Source: Agelaius tricolor
Lineage: Eukaryota; Chordata; Aves; Passeriformes; Icteridae
Reading direction: 5' to 3'
Assembly: GCA_023055355.1 (NCBI GenBank)
Contig: JALJCS010000009.1
Location: 46,220,501 to 46,284,500 of the forward strand
DNA length: 64,000 nucleotides
Shown: positions 12,630 to 25,770 of the stretch, one piece after another
Position numbering within the stretch: the first letter of the stretch is position 1
Layout: every line of letters begins with the position of its first letter
Made by a program: the position numbers and the translations under genes
Notes under the pieces: model-generated
The model's input: only the letters and a program-made list of their open reading frames with translations
Told to the model about the DNA's origin: nothing
The model's database searches: none

Positions 12630-15600
12630 TTTCCTATTTATCTCTTCAGACAAGTATATTACAGATAGTTGCTCCAACCTTACTGTTTAGATAGTGGCAA
12701 ATGACAGGGCCCTTTTCATTTTGCCAATTCATTATGTCTCTTGTCAAGATTATTTAAAAAAAAAACTTAGCAGGTTTGTAAAAATAATGTAGGAGAGCAT
12801 TTCACTTCAGAGCTGCTTCCCAGACATTAATTTATAATTCCATTATGAAAAAGTTATTTTTTTTTACCCCACTGCCCAGAACTGATCTTTGCTTGGGGGA
12901 TAATCTCTCTGCTGGCAAACAGTATCACTGGTCCCATTCATTGGGCTTTGGATGGACCACAGTTTGCAAGAAGATATTTTTATATAAATAGAGTCAGACA
13001 ATCAGCAGTAGCCAACAGCCCATGTGCTTGAAAGATCTGTAGCAGCAAATACAAAATTGAATATTGGGCAGTAACAAAGAGGAAAAAATGGTAAAACTCT
13101 TCAGTGAGGACAGGCACAACTTCCCTCCTGTTTTCTGTCTGTGTGGACTTCTGCAGCTCCAGAGTGCACACAGGTTATTTGCATTCTAACCCAGCAAGCA
13201 ACAGGCTAAAAATAGTGCTGAAAATCCACTCTGTGGATACTGAGCAGTGCTCCAGGAACTTTAAATTTAAGCCCATTTTTTCCCTAGCAATTACAGGCAG
13301 TGTCACAGAAAAGGAACCCAGGGCTTATCACTCTTTGCAGAGATGTTCCTGTTTGCAAGGGAAATCATGTGCCTATAATACATATTAATGCACCAGCATG
13401 CCTGTGCATGCTCACTTCAGGTTCTTGGGAGCCTTCCTGCCTTGATGTCTATCCCTTTGCCACAGCTGGAAATAAAATAATAAACAGCTGGAAATAAAAT
13501 AGGAAAGTGGAGCTGCCTTTGCCTTTCAGACACCCCCAGTGAAGACTGTCCCAGGCACTGCAAACTTTTAAATTTGATCCCTGGTACCCAAACCCCTGGT
13601 CTGCAGGGCTAACTGTGCATTGAGAGGCCTGGTTTAGATATTCACTGAAAAACTGCAGACTTGAATGCAAGGTATAAACCACCAGAACATGAGAACAGAT
13701 TGGCAAAATGCTGCTGATACTGAAAAATCTACCAGCAAGCAAAATGACCACTAGTAACACCAACCAGAACAGAGGACTGCCCTGAAAATGAGCTTTTCAG
13801 GGAGCTGTTACTCATTCAAAACATTTATAATTTAATATGCAGGGTGAATGGTAGCTAGAGCAGGCTGTGGCACAGCAATTATTGCTGGGTTACCTGACAA
13901 AACCCAGAAATATTCCTTCATTCATGTTTCCTTTTCAGTGAATCCTCCTGACCTCTGAAAATAAGGTTGGTCTCCCCACCAGGTTTTGAAGCAAGAGCAC
14001 TTTCTAAGGAGACCAAATCCATGTCTCAAGAGGCCACTGGCATCTCCCATCACACAAAGAGAGGAACAAAAAAACACTGAAGATATCATCAACATATCTA
14101 TTTCTTCAGTGACAGAACTGCTGTTAAAATGTGGATCTTGGAGAGAGTGTATTTCTTTCATCAACAGCTTTTGTTTCTAATTACTGAGAGGAAAGAAAAT
14201 AAATGTTAGGAAAAACCAGTTTTTAAGGAAAGGTTCCCACTCAACTTCTCAAAAAGAAGCTGTCTGATTGGAGGTTCTGGGATACCCAAATTTTAATTTC
14301 CACAAAAAACATGCCCATACCCAAGATTCCACATACTCCCAGCTATTACTGTCTTTCCTAGAGAAAAAGAAAAGCAGAAACTCCTCAATGCAGGAGTTGT
14401 GCCATAAAGAACACTGAAATGAAGTCTACAATATATGGGAAATGCCAACAACACACGAAATCTCATTCCTTTGTTTTCTCCATGCTCCAAAGCTACACCT
14501 CTAGGATTTTTGTGACAGGCAGTCAGTTTGTTTCCTTTAATCTCCACTTGGATCTGCACCTCAGCATTTCCTCCAAAGTCCTGCCCTACTTTTAGCAGCA
14601 GCAGGGCAAAAACACACAAGGAGAATAAACAAGCTGTCTCTTGTTGAATCTCTAGAAAAGGAGTTGTGTCCCAGCTGGGATGGAGGTACATAAGACTCAG
14701 AGAGGAAGGAGTTAAGAGTTAAATAAAATACTATAAATAAATAGATGAAATAAAGTTAATAAAATACTATTAAAGGAAGATAAGGAGGGAGTTGAGCTCA
14801 ACAGATACAAAACCTGAAGTCAGTCTTTGTGAGATTGTATCTGTGTGCTATAGGCTGCTCCCAGAATCAGAAATCCTGACTGTGAGGAAAAAAACTAGGA
14901 ATATCCCCAAAAAAGAAACATTAATGTGAGAGAGGGTGTGGCTGCTCAAGTGAAGAGTGGCATAACTGATTTCCTCAAATGTGCAAAGTCCTGAAATATT
15001 CAGTCACAACATGCAAGACTGGAGGCTCTGTAACTGTTTGCACTACAATCACCGTTCTAAGGGACCACACAGAGCACTTTTCTGAGCAGCATGTCTTATT
15101 TCATTGACTAAAACAATTAAAATCTTCATGAAGCTACAGGCACACAGTTACCCCTGCAAATCTGAGATTCTCAAAGCTCTCTTTATCTCATCTGTCATTA
15201 CTTGACGACCTTTAGAAAGGCAAATGTGCACCCTGCATTTTGCTGTGAATCTGTCTCACCAGAAACTGTTGCCACACAACAATTAAATGTAAAATACAAT
15301 GCAATTTATTGTGGCCTTTTATTCCTCTGTCCACACAGTTCACACGTCACTTTTAAAGTGATCAGAAACACACTCTGCCTATGCTTTAATCAAAAAAGAT
15401 GCTAAGAAGTGCTCTTTTTTTTTTTTTTAAGTGGGATAGGCATTCCCAACAACAGTTCCTCTGAAAAATGAAAAAAAAGGAATGAAAAAGTGCAAACTTT
15501 AAACACCCAAGCTACGTGTATGACATTACTGCTTCCCTTTGTCCTCTTAAAGATTTATTGTCTTTGAAGATGCTGCCTCTCTACAGCTCTCACAGCAAGG

Positions 15601-18600
15601 CTGCATCATGCTGACAGCCCAGCCAAGGCTCACAGGAGAATAAATGAGAGTTCCTGAAACATGAACTGAGTTTCCCTTGACTTTGCAGTCCCTCCCTCAA
15701 GCCCTTTTTTCTCCACCAGCAAGGAGTGGGAGACTAGAACACATTGTGGGAATTGTTATTTCAGAGCAAAGTACTGCTGCAGCACACCTCTTTTTAAAAG
15801 GATTACGTTAATTTTGATAGATATTCATGTTCCGAGCTATTAAAATTGCTGGAATTCAGACAGCTTGCAACACTGCTATGAAAATCTATTTCTGCTGAAA
15901 ACACATTGGGAAGTTGGTCCCACTGGAACTGGACCAGCAACCAGTAGGGCTTTTTTTTTTTCCATTTAGGAAGTGGTATTTGCATTCCTTTTTCCAAAAC
16001 ATGCCAAAATCCAAACCAGACCGCCACAGGGCCTGTGGTGCATTGCTGGTGCTTCAAAATCCAGCTGACTTTGCCCTAAAATAATCAATGTATCAGGGTA
16101 AGAAGAGGAAAATAAGGCAAAGAAAGACAGGCAGACACATTAAATCAGGCTACATCCCATACATTGGGCTTCCATGCAAGATTTTTGCTCCTCCCAGGGT
16201 TTTTTTTGCTTCATGTGTTCCAGAAAAATCAGAATAGAACTCCCTCTTAATAGAATAAAACACACTGGGTACAGTGTAATATCTCTCTCCTGCTTTATTG
16301 CTGGACAAAGAAAACCAGATATGGGGGTTTTGCTAGCAGTGAGGCAAGCAAAAATAAAAATTAAAAACCAGCCAAGAATTCTCCATAAAGTGGAATAATT
16401 AAGGAGAACATTAATGAGGAGAAAAAAAACCCAAAAACATTTCCATGAATACAGCCTTGCTTACAACCGCCTACGTATGTTTTTGAAAAGACTGTCCCCA
16501 GTTTATCTTACTTTCATGTAAAAATAAGATGTTTTACACTTCCTACAAGCCAAAAAGTAACACAGAATAGCTGCTGCCATTCTGGCTTACCTCTGAAGCC
16601 ATCAGTTCATGTAGCCACATCCTTAAACACATTTCAGCATTGCTGTCACCATCCAAGACACCACAGCATTGCAAAAATTTCTCTGACTGTAATTAAACAG
16701 CTCATTTCCTTTTATTTAATCCTGAAAAGCAATAAGATGTTATTAGCAGGTGGAAGTTTTAATGCCAGTTTATTAGCAGCACTGACTCGGTGCCTGCTGA
16801 TAGTTACTGTGAGGGCCAAAAGGTTAACAAGGCTTGGCTGGGATGCAGCAGCTTGCCAGGTGTTTTCCTTGTGGCTGATGGAGCAAAGCCAATTGAAATT
16901 ATCAGTTTTTAGCCACTAGCAACTCTTCTTTGCAACGTGGAAACTTGATTTTCCTTAAATACAAAATTTAAAAAAAAAATTCTTTTCCTCCTGTCTCTCA
17001 GTGCAACAACTGCCACAAAATTTGTAATAATTAGATCCAGTAGCAGCCAGCTTTCTCTTTGATATCAGCAGCTTCCTCACAAAATAGGAGTACAAGGATA
17101 GTGCAGCACTTTAAAGTAATAAGGATCTGTTCAACAAAATAAAGTTTTTCACAGCTTTCTGAATTGTGTAAACAATATTTAAGGCACAGAACAGGTGTTA
17201 AAATTTTTCTGGAGGAGTTTTAATCACCTAATTCATATCTGTAGAGTTGTAATAAAATAACAAAAATATGATTAAATGTGAGGCAAGCAGCATGCATGGA
17301 TAATAAAAGAAATGCACACTGTGGTTTTGGACTGAATACACAGGTATTTGGTCCAAAATAAAGCAGATGGCGAACCAAACACATAAACCTCCACTTCATC
17401 TTGCAGTTCCTGTGGTTCTCTGATTGCTTTTATTTATTTTGTGTATGTAAAATTAGGCAGATGAAAGACAGAGGTGAGAGATTCATGTTCCCCAAATTCA
17501 TTGTTAGAGGGGAAAAAAGACCAAAACAAATTCTCTTATGCACAGCAGTGTCCTGAAAAACACATCCATCAAAACCAAGTAAATGATATTATTTGAGTTT
17601 ACAGCTTGTTCCCTTCTACTTCTTCCTATTTAGGAATACATTCTAACTAGAGAGTTCACCAAAGCATGACTCTGGTCTCTTAGGGTTGTCCTTTAGAACA
17701 TGTATTTGTCTCTACAAGTATTTCAGAGAGTTCCAAAGGCCAGAGTGAAGTTCTCACCACACTGATACCAAAAGCAGCCCTGGCAAAGCCAGAATTTTAC
17801 AATAAAGTAGCTAATTCCAAATGGAAGAATAACCACTGTGGGCTGGGAGAGCAGGGGGATTTCTGTGCAACAGAGACATCTGAAAATTATTTTCCAGATG
17901 AATTCTGCTTCCTGAGGAGTTTGTGTCTTTGGGGGCTCCGGAGTTACAGAATATTTCAGGCAATTTATTTGAAAATCGTTTTATTAAACTGTTCAGCTTC
18001 ATTCCCTGCCTGTCCATTGTATTGGATCTCCTGTTCAGAGCCCTATCATTCTCAGAGTGCTGCTAATGACAACAAAAAATCTCTGTTTCCTGTAGAAACT
18101 TCAGAGGGATAAAGCTGAAGTATCCTACAAGCACAGGAGGTACATAGGACAAACCTTGAATTGTGATATGGAGACAACTTCTCTGGGCAGTTTTTTCCCA
18201 GTGTTTGTCCCTCTCCATGAGGAAAAAACACATTCAACCCTTAATATGAAGTTTGAATTTTTCACATTCCAACCTGTGTTTGTTGTCTCTCATCCTGTCA
18301 CTGTGTCCCTCTGAAAAGAGCTCAGCTGTCCTGGCAGTGTCCACCCACTCCAAATCTCACCAGCTGAGCTGCAGTCACCACAGCAGCAGAGATTGTGCCA
18401 AAAGCCAATCAGGCAAACAAAAAGAACTCATCTGATCCTAAAAGGCAGCCAGGGAATGCCTTTTTTGCACTGGAGAAATCTGCACTGGCTCTTTCCACTG
18501 ACCTTGCTCACGTGTGTGGGGATGGAGGGTTTGCCCCATGACCTACCCAGGGCCAGAAGTGAAGCTGAGCAGAGGTAATTGCCTCCTAAATGCTCAACTC

Positions 18601-18700
18601 ATCCTAAGATCAGGGAAGATTTTTGCAAGGTTTCCCTCTGGTTTGCAAATGTAAACAAGGCCCAGTTCATTGCCATCATAATTACTATCATCTAATAGTA
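12630..18700. other. Intergenic, no gene seen
   Basis: Non-coding. Minor features are a 22-bp-period duplication at 13462-13501, an AT-rich (TAAA-like) stretch at about 14715-14776 in which TAAATAAAATACTAT recurs as TTAATAAAATACTAT, and a T14 run at 15415-15428. No open frame resembles a protein family. Confidence 0.55.
13462..13501 (+). repeat. Short tandem duplication, 22-bp period
   Basis: ACAGCTGGAAATAAAATA at 13462-13479 recurs exactly at 13484-13501. Confidence 0.85.
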
Positions 18701-18814
18701 ACAGTAATATCTATTATCTGTAGATTATAGATTATTATCTATTATCTATAGATATCATAGATAATATATAGATATTATTATTAGATTATTATCGATGATC
18801 TATAGATATTATCC
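18701..18814. repeat. Palindromic AT-rich TATCTATAGATA-type cluster
   Basis: A run of imperfect TATC, TATAGATA and TTATTA units. TATCTATAGATA (18744-18755) is a perfect 12-bp palindrome, and ATCTATAGAT recurs near 18799-18809, so the cluster can fold back on itself in several ways. G and C are nearly absent. Confidence 0.75.
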
Positions 18815-20221
18815 TTCTTCTGGAGGAAGCTCCAATATTCCTCAGTAAGCAACTTTTTGCTGTTAAATTGTTTGAAATCCAGCAGTAGCATTATGCAATG
18901 CATTTTTATTAGCACATTAGCCAAGAAATGATTCCAGAACACAACGGCTTTTCTGAAGTGGATTTAAATTATCATCAATCATTCAATAAATTCCAACAGA
19001 ATTTCCCCTTTTTGCACATTCTGTCAAACAGCACTGCATGTTTTCCTGACTAAGGCTTATGGTGGCCAAAAGGCATCCCTGAGAAGACTATGCTTCAAAC
19101 TTGGGCATGGGGGATATGGCGTGTGCTTTAAAAGGCACAGTCGTTCTTGGAGTTTATACCCCTCTGCTATTATTTCATTTTTCTTCAACACTGCAGTTTT
19201 CACAAGAATGGCATATAATCATTTTTCAAAATATATTTTGACATATTGATCAAGTAATCACAGCCACCAGTTTTAGCAATTTAGTGAAATATATATTTAT
19301 TTTTCTCAATCTTCTTCTGCTCAGTTTTTTTCCATGGTGTTTTGCTTTTCCCCTCAATTCAGTCCAGCCCTATAACAGCCTTCTATTCATATACAAATTG
19401 TGTTTGAGCTGCCCAGGAATCCAGTGCAGCAATCCTACAGGCACTTGGCAGAGACACAGCACTCTTCCCTAACTAATCCAGAAATATTTCTCACTCTGTA
19501 AAACCATCAGGGTCCAAAGCAGAGTAAAATGTGGATTGCAACATCCTCACTGCAGGTAGATGCTAAAATGGCCAAGGCTGTACCCATTCTGCAGCTGAGC
19601 AAGTGTGAGGCCTCTGACAAAAACCACACAGACTTAAATTAATTCCATCTGATCCTGATGAAATGTTAAGTCAGGACAAATGCAGTAATCCTGTACTCAC
19701 TCCAATTATTGTGTCATTTCAGAGCAAGGTACAGCCTTGTTTCAGCCTCTTCCTGTGAAAATAAAATTAAATCATTTATCATTTGGAATTATCCACGGCC
19801 TTATCACAACTTGTACTTTACAGCTTATTATATTTCTCACTTTTCCTTGGAAATTTAAATTTAGCACATGGACTTTTTTTATTAGACAATAATCACCCAG
19901 TGCTTCCAGCTTAGTAAAAGCTCACAAAGTAACAGGAATTGTGTTAGGTAATGTGGCACAAGTCATCCAGGCTAGAAGAATGCTTTCCAAAAAGTAATTA
20001 TATATTTATATCCTTTGACTAAATGAAGTCTAGCTAATACTGTTAAGATTTTAACAGAACCTTGGTGTGTAGGATTCTGTGGCTTAGGAGCCCAAATTTT
20101 CTTTTAAAATGTATGTTAGCACCTTCATATACATGGGCACATATGCACAGAGCTTACCTATGAGATAATAAAATATTTTAAATAAAAATATTTTATTAAG
20201 ATGTGTTCCTTTGTCTCTCTC
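18815..20221. other. Intergenic, no gene seen
   Basis: AT-rich non-coding DNA without a recognised repeat or coding region. Short AT stretches occur near 19225-19245, 19285-19300 and 19994-20012. Confidence 0.55.
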
Positions 20222-20241
20222 TTTTTTTTTTTTTTTTTTTT
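20222..20241. repeat. Poly(T) run, T20
   Basis: Twenty consecutive T bases directly after a CTCTCTC stretch. No retrocopy could be recognised next to it. Confidence 0.9.
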
Positions 20242-20458
20242 GTAACATATCTTTAACACTGTACAACCAGGGTGTGACTTTCAAAAACAGTCAAGGGAAT
20301 GGTCTATTCCTTTTGAAGCAAGAGGTCCAAGTTTGCTTTTACTAAAAATTTGTAGCACTAGGCTCCAGAGAAAATAGTTAGACCAAGTAGGTGAGTGATT
20401 TTAAAATCTCTCCCTGTGGACACAGGGAACAACAAACAGCTGCAAGAATGGATCTGTC

Positions 20459-20518
20459 AATAAATAAATAAATATATAAATATAAATATTTCCATATATA
20501 TATTTATATATATATATG
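20459..20518. repeat. (TAAA)n and (TA)n compound AT microsatellite
   Basis: AATAAATAAATAAATATATA, then TATAAATATT, CATATATATATTT and a TA run. Confidence 0.85.
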
Positions 20519-21584
20519 AGAAGCCAAATAGCAAATTTGAAAACATTACAAAGTGAGAAATGGGAGGAAATGTAACAGATTCAACACAGTTGGATCTAAG
20601 TAAAGAATCTGAAAATCTGACAGAGAGCTTCACAAACATCTTGCAGAGAAGAATTCACCCAAGTAAGCTTGAATATGGATGCCAAGGTACAGAAAGCCAA
20701 AATCATTTGGTCCAAAGGTAATAACAAAGTGTCACAAGGAATTTCCTGGACAGCTTCCTTTTTCCAATATTTTCCACACTTTGCTAGGAAAAGCCAGAGG
20801 TTTAAGAGTTTATTTGACAGCACAGGTAAAGAGGATGAAAGTGGAAAGGGATGAGCAAAGTCTAGTCTAGAAACGACATGGCAGGTCAACCATGCAAGAA
20901 AATTCAGCAGCACCCAGGTTTTGTGTAAAGATGCAACTGTCATTTATATCATTCTGCTTCTTGTCTTTTTTGTTTGTCTCCTTCCACAGGTACAGCTTGT
21001 CTTTTAGACAGCCTTGTCTCTGGAACAAGGTTCGTTATTTCACTGTGTGTTTTATTAAGTTTCCAGCAAAATCAGTCCCTGAATGGATGAGATTCCTCAT
21101 GGTATTACTTCAATATAAATGTTAAACAACAATATTATTGTTATGCTATATAGCTGATCCACATCAAGGGATTTGGAGTTGATTCATTCATCATTGTCAG
21201 GCAGGCAGTTTAAATTCCGTTCAAGCCCATATGCAACAGCCCAAGAATAATGTGATCACTTTTTAAGGATGTGAACGGGAAAGGGGTCTAGGGAACAATT
21301 CAGAATGGAAGAAGCTCACTTAAAAGCTGCAGTCAAACTGGAGCTCTACAGCTTAATCTAAATTACTGTCCCAAAGACTTGTCTGCAGGGCACTCCTCAG
21401 GCTGGTGTAGGAGTGAAACACTGGGGAAAGGCTGCCCTGTGCTGCCCTGGACCTTCTGCCACTGCCCAAGTCGTGGTGCCATGGACTGGTTTCAGGTGAA
21501 CAATTCTTCCCCAAAGGGACACAGTGCTGTTGCAGTAAGGTAGAAAACCTATAAAATAAAGGCCTCATAAAATCAGGTCTGCTC
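20519..21584. other. Intergenic, no gene seen
   Basis: Non-coding. Open frames of 60-115 codons at 20596-21125 overlap on both strands and match no known protein. A GC-richer patch at about 21380-21490 has no CpG cluster. Confidence 0.5.
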
Positions 21585-21945
21585 TGTTAGATCAGTGGCT
21601 GATCATTTCTTCTAAGAGAAGTTAGCACTTAGGAAGTTCCCATGTCAAAACAATCCTGGTATGAACAGTTTGTTAACATAACAATCTATTCCTGGGTGAA
21701 AAACAACTAGCACCTACAGAAACATTAAATCTATCCTGTGATAATCAGTGAAGAAAATATGTAAACAATTTAAGAATAGAGAGATTTGATGGGCAAGTAA
21801 AATACCTTTTACTAACCAATAGAGTAATTGGCAAGAAAGCTACTAACCAATTGTAGTCACACATGAGGTCTGTAAAACTGTATAGAAATGCGTTATGTGA
21901 ATAAAGAAGAGGATTTTTCCTGCATGAAGAAAATGGAATCTCACA
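21585..21945 (+). mobile_element. Possible solo LTR of an endogenous retrovirus
   Basis: The layout suggests an LTR. Two CTAACCAAT boxes (about 21812-21821 and 21843-21851) are followed by a TATA-like TGTATAGAAATG near 21880, AATAAA at 21900-21905, and then a GGATTTTTCCTGCATG stretch like the R/U5 part of passerine ERV LTRs as I recall them. The start (TGTTAG at 21585) and end (a CA at 21943 or 21945) are guesses from the TG...CA rule. I could not find a target-site duplication, and no viral coding region follows. It could also be ordinary intergenic DNA with chance motifs. Confidence 0.4.
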
Positions 21946-22937
21946 TGATTTATTCCAATAGAATATGCCACAGCAGTCAGTGACATTTTATAGGCAGCTG
22001 TCACTGGAAGATGTCGGGTGTTGGATTTTTGGGTTCTTCCCAGTGTGGTGCTGAGACTTTCCTTGACTTGAACTCAGTGACAGCCAGTAGGGCAGCCTAG
22101 CAAGAGAAGCACTGCCTTGCCAGAGAGGACATCAGGAAACAACATCTAATTCAAGCATATTTGTCTGGGAAACAAAAATAATGAGTTCTCCAGTGGGCTC
22201 CCTTGTCCCCTTAGCCATCTAGCAGATTCAGACTGAAAGGTTTCATCTAGCATTTCCTAGAGGCCACAGGATTTTTTGGTGTAATGAATGCTTCCTTCTG
22301 CACTCACATTAAAGTTTCAGTGCCTTTCTGCTCTCAGCACTTCACTTTCTCCCCTGCAAGAACATGTAGACCTAAATTTTTCTTCTGCTTGGTATCATTT
22401 CCAAATAACCTTTCAGGAAGTCCTTCTGCTTTACCCAGTCACCACATTCCATCTGAAGCAGCATCCCTGCCATCAAAATCAAACTGCATTGGGCTCCAAC
22501 ACAATCACCAGGCCTAGAACTGAATTAAAGTTTACAGATAATCTGAAAGCACGAACACTGAGCTTTATTTGGCTCCAATTTCACTCAAGGCCTTACTAAT
22601 TCTTACTTATCATGGCATGCAAGCCACACCATGCAAAGCTCAGAATATATTACCCAACAAGCTTAACTCCTTTTCTTCATTTGAAGCAGACTTCAAAATG
22701 GGTACCAGAAGTAAGCAATTTGGGAATTATCTTTTTTTTTTTTTTTGGATACAAATTAGTGGAGTGTCTTAGCATGGCAGTCAGGGACCAAAGGCAATTT
22801 AATTGGATGAAATACAAAACCAAGGTCCTGACTCTCCATGTTCAGTGAAAAACTCAAGGGATTCTTGCAAGTTTGAGCATTCAGCCTGTGTTTTATTTAA
22901 ATGCCAAAGGAGATTAAATTCTGAATATCATGTTTCA
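21946..22937. other. Intergenic, no gene seen
   Basis: Non-coding. Contains T15 at 22732-22746. Open frames at 22284-22848 show no recognised domain. The stretch at about 21990-22130 could be a continuation of a retroviral remnant, but nothing in it is diagnostic. Confidence 0.5.
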
Positions 22938-23148
22938 CCAGGGGAGGCTTAGATTGGGTATTAGGGAAAATTTCTTCATGGAAAGGGCTGTTAGGCACTG
23001 GAAGAAGCTGCCTGTGTGAGTCACCATCCCTGGAGGTTTTAAAAAGATGTGTAGATGAGGAGTTCAGGGGTGTGATTTACTGGTGGACTTGGAAGTCTGG
23101 ACTTGGTCTTAAAAGCCTATTCCAACCTAAAAATTCTGTGATTGTATT
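22938..23148 (+). mobile_element. CR1 LINE, truncated 3' end
   Basis: Matches the CR1 3' region in order: GGGGAGGCTTAGATTGGGTA, TTAGGGAAAATTTCTTCATG, GGCACTGGAAGAAGCTGCC, GAGTCACCATCCCTGGAGG, GTGGACTTGG, CTATTCCAACCTAAAAATTC, then a degenerate tail of the 8-bp (ATTCTRTG)n type. Only the untranslated 3' end is present, so the copy is dead by 5' truncation, as is usual for this family. Confidence 0.92.
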
Positions 23149-25473
23149 GAATTTGCACTGTACTTCTCATTTGGAAAATTCTGTATTCCAGGTAAAAAAA
23201 AAAAAAGCTGTGAAAGGCTGATGGATTGCTATTGAAATTTTTCACAAGAAAAAGCATGAAAAATACAGCTTAAGATATTACTAAGCATTAATAGTGACAG
23301 TGGGCTATAAAAAATAAAATTAGGATAGGTAAATCTAAAAGCATGATTCTAAAATGAAGTGTTTTCTCTATATAGTGCAATTAATTTGATGTAGTAAAGC
23401 AGTTTGCCTCTTTAAAAAAAAAGAAATTTTTCTCTCTCTGCTCAACAGTTTCATCTTTTTTTTTTTTTTTTTTCATTTTACCTAACAGCTGTGAGGTCAA
23501 AAAAACATTCCCCACAGAAAAATATTTTCTTTTATTTCTAAATGCTGTACTTGCTCAGCACTTACCTTCACTTAGGAGAGAGCAGCAGCTGAGCACTCAG
23601 CAGTCTCTGAACTCCTGCATCTTCCCCATGGCTGCTGGGGTACCCAAGGGCAGGAAAATAACCCTCTCAAACGCCTGACTAATGCTCTCAGCTTGAAAGA
23701 GACACGGATGCTGTCACTGGCCTCTGGAATGTTTGCCATCGATGGGGGCAGCAGGAGGAGAACAGAGAAAAGGGCAAGGAGAGGGAGGCAGAACAGGCTG
23801 TGCTGCTGCTGTGTCACGAGAAATGCAACTGTGCTGTGTTTGTTTACTAACAGAGATGTCAAATGCTTGCTTGATGCTTGGGAATTTTCATATTCTGTTC
23901 AGGGATTTGGCTGCACTCTGTCTTATGGTTGAGAAGCTTCCTGAGGACTTAGGGGTGCGGGTTTTCCTTTTTTCTTTTTCCTGGTTTTTTTTTTCCCTTT
24001 AATTTTGCTGACTTGTGTCTAGAACCAGAAGTCTAGAACTCACAAAATTATTATTAATAAATGCAAAATAATCTTTCAAAATAGCTTGAGAGACTTCTCC
24101 TGAGAGCTACACACAACTTTTGCCCATTTCTGGTTGCAACAGGGAGTACAAGACAGGCAGTGGTGCTGGGAATTTCATCCTTCCTCCCCATTGCAAGGAG
24201 TGAACTGGAAGTGAAGTAGTTCAATCATTCTGCTGAGGCACACATTTAGGGCACTGGATGAGGAAGGGAGGTGGGCAATGCAGGATACAGAAACCACTAA
24301 AGTTTATGTACAATATATTTAGATTAACACTGAAGATGTAAGAAACTAAGTATAAAACTGCTGAGACTGATTTTGTTAATCACTATTTGTAAAAATCGGT
24401 CTCCTCTCTACACATCTCACAAAGAAAATACAGCACATGATGTTTTCAGGATTTAAAAGAGAAATAAAAAGGATTTCCCGATTCCTGAAAGTTTACTGAT
24501 CATTTGAAGGGAAACCCAAAACAAATCAGAGAAACAAAAGTTTTCTTCCGATTAGCCCTTTTTAAAAGCCAACTTTTTCTTTTTGCCAGAGATGCATTTT
24601 GCTCCTGCTTCAGAACAGCTTTGTTCTTCTAATTTTTTTCTTTTCCAGTGCTTACTTTTTAAGCTTGTGTCTGAAACCCCACCCTGTCCCTCACTGTGAT
24701 CATGTCACTTGTGGATCCAAACAGTGGCAAGGAGGGATAAGCCCTAAGGAGGAGCCTCAACTCCTCTCCATGCTCCCATCGTGGTGATGCTCCCTTGACT
24801 GATTTGTGCCATCATGTGGCCACAGGCAGCAACGAAACAATTTTAAACAATTCCAAACGAGGTGAAAGTGGGACAGAAAGACAGAAAGAGCAGTGACTGC
24901 AGGAATGCAGCATTCAGCCCTCCCTCTCCAGCAGGAGCTCCGCAGAAGACACTGCCCTGCCTCTCCCTGTGCAGAACCAGGGGTTATAACCTGTGTACCC
25001 CTGTTAAATGCGTTGCTGCCACAAAAATCAAACCCTAATGCATCTCCAGAGAGTTCTGCATCTCTAGTAGGTGCCTTTATATCCTGGCAGATCAGAGAGG
25101 AGCTCCATCCTGCTGGTGAGGAGGTGCTGACTGAGCACCCCGCCAAATGAATCACGCTGATGAGCTGTCTGCAGCAAACTGCCCGGGGCCCAGCACACTG
25201 GGGTCACCTTTACACACAGCAGCAGCAGCAGCACAGGAAAATTACAATTTCAAAAAACATTCAGACACTTAGACTAAAACAGCAGATCCAGTCATTTTAA
25301 TGAGCAGTGCTCACACAATTTCACGGCCTCGCGGCGTGGCTGAGAGGCATTTTCTGCTAGGGAGAGGGAGCCAGGATGGAAGAGCTGATGCTCCAAACAC
25401 CTGGGACTTGTGTGTGTGTTATAAAAAACTGATGGGCACAGGGCAATCAGTCCCTGAGTGCCCACAGGTCAGG
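23149..25473. other. Intergenic, no gene seen
   Basis: Non-coding. Contains T18 at 23456-23473 and (CAG)5 at 25217-25231. A CpG-dense spot lies at 25322-25338 (CACGGCCTCGCGGCGTGG), which is unusual in this CpG-poor window but too small to be a CpG island. Open frames at 23572-24002 and 24757-25155 overlap on both strands and are not recognised. Confidence 0.5.
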
Positions 25474-25770
25474 CCACAAACACAACCACAAACCACGAAC
25501 ACAAACCACAACCACAAACCACAAACATAAACCATGAACATAAACCACGAACACAAAGACCAACCACAAACACTAACCACAACCATAAACCACAAACACC
25601 AACCACAAAAACAAACACAAAAAAAACCCATGAACACAAACAAAACTCACAAACAAAAACCACAAACACAAACAAAACCCACAAACACAAACCACAAACA
25701 CCAGCCACAAACAAAAACCATGAACACAAACACCAACCACAAACACAAACACCAACTACAAACACAAATC
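25474..25770. repeat. A/C-only minisatellite, ACCACAAACAC-type units
   Basis: About 297 bases in which the plus strand is almost pure A and C, built from variable 5-7 base units (ACCAC, AAACAC, AAACC, and ATGAAC or ACGAAC variants). T and G occur only in the variant units. The low stop-codon content opens long frames in both directions, such as Thr-Asn-His-Lys-Pro repeats forward and Val-Phe-Cys-Gly-Trp repeats in reverse. These are by-products of composition, not genes. Confidence 0.9.
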
